The notes beneath the pieces were generated by a model, which did not search any database, was not told where the DNA came from, and saw nothing but the letters and a program-made list of their open reading frames with translations. The position numbers and the translations under genes were made by a program. 64,000 bases of DNA from Euonymus europaeus (lineage: Eukaryota > Streptophyta > Magnoliopsida > Celastrales > Celastraceae). Shown here piece after piece: positions 55,031 to 64,000 of the stretch; positions within the stretch are counted from its first letter, which is position 1, and the number at the start of each line of letters is the position of its first letter. The stretch covers positions 2,852,001-2,916,000 of the forward strand of contig OY756960.1 of assembly GCA_963580455.1 (NCBI GenBank), read 5' to 3'.

Positions 55031-56599
55031 GTCTAACCAAAATTTCATTTCATTTTTGGATCATCTCATTCTTCACAAGGAAAGGCCTCTGACCAGGATA
55101 TAAGAATTACTATTACAATGGATAATGCAGTTTGGTGAGACCAAGAGTTGTAATTATCATTCCTTATGTTGATGTTTGGTGTGATGGTTGATCATTGTAA
55201 ACGTAAGTGGCGTTATAACCCTATGAACACTTTCATGAGGGAATGATCAATTTTACCAAAAATTCATTTTTTACCCTCAAATAACAGAACATCTAATTTT
55301 CATTTTACAAGGATATTAAGGTCAATGAATATTTTATTCACTCATAAATATCCTGCATATCAAACGTTGTAATTCGTATAGTCATTACAAGTAGAGCTGT
55401 AATGATCATTCTTTATGCGTATGTTTAGTGTGATAGTTGATCATTGTAAACGTACTAGGCATTACAAAGAGAGCGGAGAGATGTAAATGATCATTTCTTA
55501 TAGTAAGAGCACATGCAATGGTGTGTGTTTAATGGGGACATTAGATGTTGAAATGTGTGTTTTTGCTGATATAGTTATTGAGAGATGTGTTTTGTTAATG
55601 TGGTTGTATTAAAAGATATGTTTTAGTGGGATCAATCTTGATTTTTTTGTAGTTTTATTGTGGAAATGATATACGAAAGAAAAATAGTTGGTTTGAATAA
55701 TGGAGAAAGAAATAATTGTATTGAAATATATGTTTTGTTGATATGCCTGTATTAAAATATGTGTTTTGTTGATATTTCTGTATTAAAAAAAGTGTGATTT
55801 AAATTATTGTGTGATAAAAATGGAATCCATAAATAATTTTAAGAGGGACAACAAGATTAAACCATCGCAAATGCTCTAACCCTCATGAACTCTTTCATGA
55901 GGGAATGCTCGATTTTAGCAAAATTCATTTCTTACCTTCAAATAACAAAACATCTAATTTTCATTTTATAAGGGTATCGAAGTCAATAAATATTCTATTC
56001 TGCATATTAAACGTTGTAATCCATCAAATCCAACCTTACTCTTTTCTTTCGCCATCGAACGCTACATTACTTGAGAAGTGCAGGATCCATGAAACTACTT
56101 TACCTTTTCTATCATTCAAACAACAGAGAAGAATAAAAACTTCAAATTCTTCAAGGATGTATCAAAATGAACCCAAAATGAACAGGTAACTATGATGAAT
56201 ATAGGTTGACTTGTATAATGGGCCAAGAATCATTGATGAAGAAACCAGACCTGAATTTGACCAGAAGAAACAATGAACTATATATGTAGTTCTTGGATAA
56301 CTAACTATATGTAGGCTCAGCCATTCAACTCCAGAAGTATATGAGTTGCCTTCTTCCCTTTAGAAAGTTCTGGATGGCCAAAGAAGCTTCTTCCTCCGTT
56401 CTCAACACCGACACAATCTAATAAGAAGTCTCCAACACCTTAACAAACCCTCTGTGAAGTTTAAATTCTGAAGCCATGCAAGATACAGAACATGTAAGAT
56501 CTCAAGGATTGCTATGCTCTCCACCAACCATGGATCGGGATTCTTAAAGCCCCATAGTCTGTTACAAATGTGCATTTCAGAAGTGAGATGATTTTGGGA
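55031..56599. other. Spacer with a duplicated non-coding unit
   Basis: A unit of about 260 bp (55140-55390) recurs at 55395-56030, where it is split by a MITE (55507-55876). Shared landmarks are TTGATCATTGTAAACGTA, TTTCATGAGGGAATG and CATCTAATTTTCATTTTA. Segment 56040-56599 includes the 3' region of the SANT gene. No other gene is seen. Confidence 0.6.
55507..55876. mobile_element. Tourist-like MITE
   Basis: GAGCACATGCAATGGTG and CCATCGCAAATGCTC ends with TAA at 55504-55506 and 55877-55879. 370 bp. It interrupts the second copy of the duplicated unit, so it inserted after that duplication. Confidence 0.82.
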
Positions 56600-59500
56600 T
56601 CATTTGAGGTTGGTTTCCATTGATTCAAACTTAACCTCACTGAGTAAATCACCGTTACTATTACATATACCTTTCCGTCTTTCCTCGCCGATGATATTTG
56701 TACTCGAATTCTCCATGGAACTCAACATAGCATGAGCATCTGTACTTGAATTCTCCATGGCAGTCAACTTGGCATGAGCATCTGTACTTGAGTCCTCCAT
56801 GACACTCAGATTAGCCTGAGCATCTATACTTGAGTCCTCGATGACCCTCAACTTAGCACGAGAACGGCGAGGTCTTGATGTTGAGCTTTCTGGATAGAAG
56901 GCATCCCGACTCTTTCGCTTTGGCTTTACGCTAAGAAACCCAAAAGCAAGAGCTTCCAGAGCTCTAGCGGTGGGTGGCCGGTTTCTCGTGCTGTGTCTCC
57001 TAGAGTTCATGCTAGGTGGCTGCTCCATGCATGCAGAGTTCTCCAGCGGACTGTGTTCATTTGCTTTTGTGCCTTCTTCATCATGTTTTCCCGTCATTCC
57101 CATCAATGAAGGGTCGTCGGTTTCAGCATTTGGAACAGCAGCTACATTTAAGTCAAACAAGACCCGGGATTCCGGTTTATCATGCTGACCTCCAGTAACA
57201 GAAGATGTCCCATCGGTAATACCTTCAACGATATTGTTTTGGATGCTCCCGGACAAAAAACTGCTAAATTTGGCACCAGAAGAAGCCCTATTATGCATAC
57301 CTTCACCACCATCATTTGGGCTCCGCTTAGACAGACAAGTGGTGGATGACAACCTCTCCCCAGAAGGATCAACTTGAGGGAGAATGTTCTCACCCAAATT
57401 TGGATTACTAGCTACTAAGCCAGCTTTCTGTTGCTTTAGTGTGGGAGCTGCTAAGGCAATGACCGCACTTGGGTTTCTCTCCTTGCGATTGCAGGTAGTT
57501 AATCCTCGACGTCGCTTTGTGATAGGGACAGGCATATTATCAGGCTTCATGGTCTGCCTTGACTGGCCCTTTATCGCTTTCCGTTGCAGCATCTCATTAT
57601 GCTGGCTTCTATTATGGCTACTTAAGGGTTTTGCAGGTATATTAATAGAGTCTGAGCCATTCACTGGATTCCTCTGCTTTGGAGCTGTATGTTCAAAACG
57701 TATCCTCTCAGAAGAGATTCTCTTCTCAAAATTTGCCTTGATGGGGTTTGAAATGGAAATCTTATTCCTATCAAAAGAAGAGCTATCAGCAGAATCAGTT
57801 TCGTCAGCTGACTCCTCAGAAGAATTCTCATCATCCTCTACAGATCGACTTCTGGAGGTGGAAATCTTCAGCAGCTCAACTGGTAAGCTTCTCATTTCTC
57901 TTACCTTAAATGCTTCACCATAGGCTGCCAGGCTTGTATCTACAACAGTAAACTTCAGGACTTCAGCACCGCGGTTGGGAGTTCGTGGTTTGAGATAACA
58001 ATGGCGATGCTGATCAGGGGAGGTGTCTTGGACCGAATTTGTCCCATTGATCCACCCATTTTCTCCCTTGCTACTATAGTTCTTATCTGCTCCTAGCTCA
58101 AGCTCAAGAACCGTCGGATCAGATGCAACTTTGGTCAGGACATCAGTGACCGAGTCAAAATAATGGCATCCTTTTACTAGTTTCCTTCTTGAAAATTTCT
58201 TAATACCAGGTACCAGAAAGACCAAAGAATGCTTGGAAATAGCAGCACAACCATTATCATTAGGCTGCTCGGAGTGCCAGCCTCTAGCGAGCAAACGAGG
58301 CCAAACAGCCTCCCAAAAAAGATCACTAGACCGAGCTTTGCTTAATCGATAGTCACCAGTTAGAAAGTTGGTAATTTCCAAAGGTGTAAGCAAGGAGCAT
58401 GCTTTACCCACAGGTACTTCAGGACGGGCATAACCAACTTGATTGGACTTTGGAGGCTCTGAGGCAATCCCTGTGAGATCTTGCTTCCCCTTCCCTATTC
58501 CAACAGCTTCTATAAGAGCATCCAATCCAACTGCTTTCTTCAAAGAGAAAACATATTCTTCAAGTGACATTTTTCCCTCTCCAAACATCTTTGATGCCTA
58601 TCAAAAAAGCAAAGTCTATAATTAAGAGGTATGATGAAAAGTTTTCGAGAAGGATAGATGGGCTTTTGACAAAAAGATAAGCAATAAAACCTCAGGAATT
58701 CAAATAGTTCGTCAAATGCTGGAGCAGAACCCTCCTTATTTCTACAATCAATACTTTGTTAGAAACAGAATAGGGTCGTTGACAGAACTCATAACACCCT
58801 TACACTTATCACGACTTATCTTTTCCAGCCCAATTTCAACTAGAATTTCCAGAATTTTAAACTTTTAAACGAAAAGGCATCAAATTTGTAACAGAGGAAA
58901 GAACAAAGATTTCAAATAAAAAACTTTTGAAAGGAAAATATAAGCAAGTCAGAATGACAAACCTGAATGGGTTAATAATGAAACCAAAAAAAAAACGAAA
59001 AAAAAAAAGATGGATTTGGTTCAACGTTGGCCATCTACATAAAAAATGTCACAAATAGTTAACCTTGAATTTGAAACATATTCTCTGGGTATACTTTCTG
59101 CAAAGCAATTAAATAGAACAGGAATGGACATTGTGGTATGTGTGAAAATATGGTTTTTCCTTTCGTGTATGCACCCAGGAAAATTTTGTACATGATCAAT
59201 CCATCCTCGTTTCATATATTTAAGCACAATAGGCCACGGTAATACGTAAAAGTACTTCAAAAAAATACCTCCTCTAAACTACTTTGGCATTGGTCTGACA
59301 AACGAGGAAGCAAACGGGATGATAACTCTTGTTGCCTTGGTCCTGTAAAAATCTTTTGTCCAAATATACATCTTCTGCTGCTACTTATTTTTCGACACCC
59401 CGCCCATCTGCGATATTTATCAGACTTATAAAATTTCTCGTAATAAAATGACAGTGCATCACCCATAGTTTTAGTCTCGACAAATTTCTTCACTGGAACT

Positions 59501-61195
59501 AGATCCTTTCCAAAAATATATAAACCGAGAAGAAAACTAGCTTCTTCTCTATTGCTCCATGTGTGACTCAAGGATCCAGGGACCAGAGAGTAGCCTTTGT
59601 CTCCGACATTCTGAAGCATTTCACCCTTAATATGTTGCCGTAAGAATTCATTGGATCCTCTAAATTCAGAACAACCACCAGACATTATATTTGAATCAAC
59701 CTTAGGCTTCAACTCATCACCTTCTATAAAAATATTAGTTCTAGTGCATCCAGATTCAAGGGGAGGCTTGTCCTTTTCTGCTAATACGGTAGCAACACCA
59801 ACAAACTCCCCAGGCTCACGTTTAATGCTCTTAGCCTTCTCACATATCCACACTAAGGATATTGGCAATCCAACTAAAAATTTACAGAAATCGCTACCCA
59901 AGACTTCTGCATCAGTTGAGCTATTTGTGAGTGAGAGATAGTCTGATTTTGTCACAAGAGGTGGAATTTCAACCTGATACTCATCCCCAATCCCAGGATG
60001 AGCCTCTGGATATCCATCAACACCAAGCTGCCTGACAGATTCATCTTCAATGCTATCCTCATTGTAATTCACTTCATCTACATCCATCTCCTGGACAATT
60101 TAGACGAACCAAGGTGGTAAATTTGATTTAGAGAACACAAAGAATGGAGACATCGTATTCTTGATTGTCAACAAAAGATAAACCAAGCATGGTCTTAATT
60201 TTACATTTTAGAAGATGTCAGGGTCTTGTAGAATTATTGACCTTTGTTTACTTAGCAAAATAAAAAAGCCCGGTGTGTCTTTTTAGACAAGTCCTAAGAT
60301 AAGCTCTAAACCACAATGCCAGCCTTCTTCTATATTGATCAAAAACTTTTTTAGCCACTTCTTCTAAGCCTTTCCCTCTTTATTTGGCAGACAAATAAGC
60401 TGGAAAAACAAATTGGTATTATCTGAACTTAGTAGGAATGGGAATTTACTTATTTTACCTTAAAAGGCTGCATAAATAAATATTACAATTTGGAATAAAT
60501 AAATAAAAAATTCACATAATATCAACAAATAAAATAAAATAAAATATTTAGAATAATGGGTATATATTTTGGCATTCTTTTTTAACTAACCAACAGAGAA
60601 TCAGTATTAAATGACTGTAAATACAGATTAAAGATCATCATTGATTTGATCATGCCAAAATCCAGAAAAAGTCAAATTAGAAGCACCTACCCTTGATCAA
60701 CAAAAATAAATAAAAGCATATAAACAATATTACAAAGGACCACTGAGTGATTTATGAAAAATAAAAATAAAAAAACGATTAAAACCCACGAAAAAATAAG
60801 AAATACAGACAGCAGAGCAACTAATCCCAGATCCATTTTTAGACCCGGAAGACCAACCCGAGAGAACCAACAAAGCAATTCCCATCAAGAAAGCTCGAGA
60901 TTTTCACTCGAATAAAAGAACCCACTAAACACATTCATCTCGAAAACCAAACCCGTAAGAGCAAACCAATACAAAGAAAACAGCATTTAAAGCTCATCGT
61001 ATAACCAACTAAAACAAAAAGCCACAGGTTCATATTGAGAATTACAATATGATCTCATAAAATTCCACACAAACAAGCCGTTATAAACACATAGAGAACA
61101 TATAGAAGTACACAAAACTGTATAACAAGCAAACATAAACAAACAAAACTAAATCCAAATAAATAAAATAAAGAAAAATTCCCTGTTACCTCCAT
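56600..61195 (-). CDS. SANT-domain protein, probable chromatin regulator
   Basis: Exons on the minus strand: 61190-61195 (only ATG GAG), 59269-60090 and 56600-58597. Junctions GAG|gtaaca, ccag|GAG, GAG|gtattt and gatag|GCATCA keep phase 0 and give 941 residues. An ELM2-like stretch (IGDEYQVEIPPL, about residue 36-47) precedes a SANT/Myb-like domain at about 175-235 (HTWSNREEASFLLGLYIFGK, then FYYEKFYKSDKYRRWAGCRK). The second half is basic and Ser-rich with nuclear-signal-like KRRRG and PKRKSR and a DLN-type EAR-like motif (LFDLNVAAVP). It resembles Arabidopsis AT2G47820 and AT1G09040/AT1G09050, SANT proteins reported with HDA6-type deacetylase complexes (from memory). Near the C terminus a 14-residue unit (EDSSTDAHAKLTAM) repeats about four times. 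If the mini-exon is wrong, ATG at 60087 starts the protein three residues later. Confidence 0.88.
56690..56860 (-). repeat. 42-bp in-frame tandem repeat in the SANT gene
   Basis: Four units with the pattern (E)(D/N)SSTDAHA(K/M)L(T/S)(A/S)M, about 42 bp each. Repeat number may vary between alleles. Confidence 0.8.
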
Positions 61196-64000
61196 AGATT
61201 ACGATAATAAACCCACGAAGCTTCAACACCCACGAGAATCACCAAGCCTTCAAAAATGGGTCTCCATTGTTATGCACCGATTGGCGAAGTTATAGATTCA
61301 AAACAAACAAAACGTGACCATAAACAAGAACAAGAACAAACACCGACTACAAGAGAGAGAAACTTACATAAAAAACCAGCACAAGTATGAGATGTTGAGC
61401 TCTATGTATATGTAGAGAGAAGGAGAGGGGGGGCTGACAGAGGGAGAGAGCTACAGACGCCAAATTTCGTATCGAAAGAGAAAGCCAAAGCCAAGCCAAG
61501 TCGTTTCTCTCTCGCTGGTCTGCTTTTTGTGAAATAACAAATATTTTAAGACTTTTGTTTTTCATTTATATTCAAGAGAGAGAAACGAAGGTCTGTTTCT
61601 TTCTTTTTACACATGATATCTCCACGCGTACTGCCAACGCGTGGTTTCCACAACAACGAGACGAGCTGGGTCTCCAATTCTGTAGAAAAAAATCGTTTTC
61701 AGGTTGGATAACATGCGTATTTATGAAATATATATATAGATTTAGATTGGATAGAATTTTTTTAAAAATTTAATTGATTGAATTACAGTTTTGATAATTA
61801 AATCGGAAAAAAATTATATGTTTGGATTCGAACTAGATTTTATATCAAACAGTTTTTTTTTCTTGTATTTAAACCTGAATTTTGGATATATAACTTATGT
61901 CTAAAATTGATTTAATCGGGATTCGAGAAAATTTTGTCACCCCTACTTTTAGCTATAATTGGGATGAGCGGGATCTACGGTAGAAAAAGTGGAAAAAAAA
62001 ACAAATAGCAGATCCCACTATAGTTTTATTTAAAGATTTTATACATTTTAAAAAAAAATTGTACGAGTTTTGATCGAATTTACGAGCCTAACAATATATT
62101 TTTATTTCATAGAAAATCAATTTAAATACGAAAACATACCAAAAAAATTGAACGGTTCAATATAAACTCGAAATATTTATATATTTTTAACATCCAATTT
62201 AATTTTTGTTTGAAATAACAAATTATATATTGTGAGATATGTAAACTCGATAAAAAAAAATTATAAGCCCTACAACTAAAACTATAGTGGGGTTCGTTAT
62301 AGAATTTATAATTCTTCTTTCTCATGTTAAATCATGAGATTTTTTTTCTCACATATTTCTCAATACAGTTACATTTGAAAACATATCTCATAACCGCATC
62401 TGTTGTCTATAACAAATAACAGTCATTGTGATTATTCTAAAATTTAAATTTTAAGATTTATAAAAAAATTCAAAATCTATAGCATTCTAATATTATGAGC
62501 TCCTAAAATAATCAATGACACGTTTTAAATATAATTTAACATAATTTTTGAGAGAATTATTGTAAATTGTAACTAAGAAGAACCATAGCCCCTATCCCCC
62601 AGACTTATGTTGACAAATGATCAACCAATAGTATTTTATTTCTTACACGTCAGAAAGATTTAAGTGAAAAAGTTTATATTTTCGCGGTAGGTACAGTTAG
62701 CTACGGAGTAACTGATAGTATGTGATCATAGCCCAAGTTTTGTGTGAGTACACGCGCTATATTGCGTAGTTTCTTCCGAACGGGATTTATTTTCAAATTA
62801 CCAAACTGCCTATCACATTTTGTTATTTTTGTTATTTTTAATTTGAAGTTTGAGATTATTATTTTTCTTTTTAACTGAATTGATTGGGAAGCTTTCGCTT
62901 GATTAAGATAAGGCAAAGTTGATTACCAATCCAAGTGAAAATTGTTCTATTAACTGAGAATGGCTTGTGGTTATTTCAGAAAACTCATTGATGTAAATCA
63001 TAATTTATTTTATGCGTCATTGTCACATGTTTGATGAAATTTTTAAAATTAATAATTTATTGTATACGTTTTGGAATAATTTTAACACGTGTTTGATCAA
63101 ACTTTCAAAGTTAACGCTAATCAATAAATACATGAAATGTAAAAAGTCATATAAGAAAGAAAAAAAATTAAAATTAAGTTCAAATATCACAATAATATTA
63201 TTTACATATTAAGGATAAATATTAACCTCGGTGCCGTTTCGACTGTCTCTGTCTTCTAACAAAAAATTTATTGGCATTTTTGTATCGTGTGCAAGCCATT
63301 ATTGTATCATAATATTATTTACACATTAAGGATAAATATTAACCTCTCTGCCATTTCGACTGTCTCTGTCTCCTAACAGAAAAATTATTGACAATTTTGT
63401 TTTGGATGAAAATTTGAAAGTTAACGTTAATCAATAAAGACATGAAAATGTAAAAAGGCATATAAGAAAAAGAAAATAGAACTAAGTTCAAATATCACAA
63501 TTGTAGTATTTACATATTTAGGATAATTATTAACCTCTCGAAAATCTCGTTTGAGGTTTGAAAATCACACCGATTAGCAAACCGAAAAAATGTCTCGATT
63601 CATGGTTCATTGATTCAGCAGGGTTCAAACCAACTATATTTGTAATAATATTCATAATATGTAGAAATATATCAATAATATGTCCCTATTAAAAAATTTA
63701 CAATTATTCGTAAGTTCTTAGGTCTTCACTTCATTTTTGAGATAATTATTGTAAATTGTAACTAGGAAGAACCATTAGCCCTATCTGATAGTATGTGATT
63801 ATAGCCAAAGTTTTGTGTGAGTACACGCGCTATATTGCGTAGTTTCTTCCGAACGGGATTTTTTTTAGGAATTCATGGTAGGTCATATCTAAATAATAAG
63901 TGTTAAACCATAAGAGGAATGAATTCACTAAATCCTGATGGATTCGTGTATCGAATTTTCATGCGGTAACCTAAATAATAAGTATTTTAACGACCCTAAG
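61196..64000. other. Upstream region of the SANT gene and AT-rich spacer
   Basis: A CT-rich leader region at 61350-61520 is consistent with the SANT gene promoter. Beyond 61700 the sequence is AT-rich with no gene. Segment 62549-62790 recurs, shortened, at 63738-63863, and units around 63105-63240 recur at 63310-63400 and 63420-63540. Confidence 0.6.
63880..64000. repeat. 84-bp repeat family, cut by the window edge
   Basis: AATAATAAGTGTTAAACC, GGAATGAATTCACTAAATCC and GTGTATCGAATTTTCATGCG follow the same order as the array at 26757-27046. It runs off the right edge. Confidence 0.75.

Noticed and set aside
57384..57923. 179-residue open frame on the plus strand
   Set aside because: It is antisense to the well-supported SANT gene, with no recognisable domain or codon pattern.

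Overview
This is a nuclear genomic window from a flowering plant, most likely a eudicot. It has AT-rich intergenic DNA, GT-AG introns, plant-specific gene families (xyloglucan xylosyltransferase, RALF peptides, FBA-type F-box proteins) and abundant plant transposons: Ty3/gypsy and Ty1/copia remnants, Tourist-like and Stowaway-like MITEs, a Mutator-like element and a tRNA-derived SINE. I cannot name the species from the sequence.

Layout. 0.1-2 kb: 3' half of a 3-hydroxyisobutyryl-CoA hydrolase-like gene running in from the left edge and carrying disabling changes. 2.3-3.9 kb: gypsy and copia debris. 4.3-17 kb: four F-box genes in a two-gene segmental tandem duplication (A-B, A'-B'). A and B' are intact; B and A' are pseudogenes. 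Fragments of a third block follow at 18.2-19.3 kb. 19.9-21.3 kb: intact XXT-type glycosyltransferase (minus). 23.9-24.4 kb: TSPO-like membrane protein (minus). 26.4-27.5 kb: MULE-like element with internal tandem repeats. 27.6-33.7 kb: a segmental duplication with two RALF precursor genes (minus) and a young 353-bp tandem repeat array. 34.0-35.6 kb: seven-exon gene for a small coiled-coil protein (minus). 36.9-43.1 kb: nested MITEs and a defective Tat-lineage LTR retrotransposon (minus). 43.4-55.0 kb: two tandem eight-exon genes for mitochondrial carriers of the thiamine pyrophosphate carrier type (plus), separated by gag debris and a SINE inverted duplication. 56.6-61.2 kb: gene for a SANT-domain, probably nuclear, regulatory protein (minus). 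61.2-64 kb: AT-rich DNA with duplicated segments and, at the right edge, another copy of the 84-bp repeat family.

The genes do not form a functional cluster. They are ordinary plant genes side by side, and the main theme is local duplication with divergent fates: F-box block, RALF block, carrier pair and small repeat arrays. I found no convincing new multi-gene system. The best leads are the reciprocal loss in the F-box block, the diverged RALF and carrier copies, the MULE with a readable empty site nearby, the SINE-derived 134-bp-arm hairpin, and the exon-per-18-residue coiled-coil gene.

All calls come from reading the sequence and from remembered family features; no database search was run. 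Exon boundaries were placed by hand from splice sites and reading frame.
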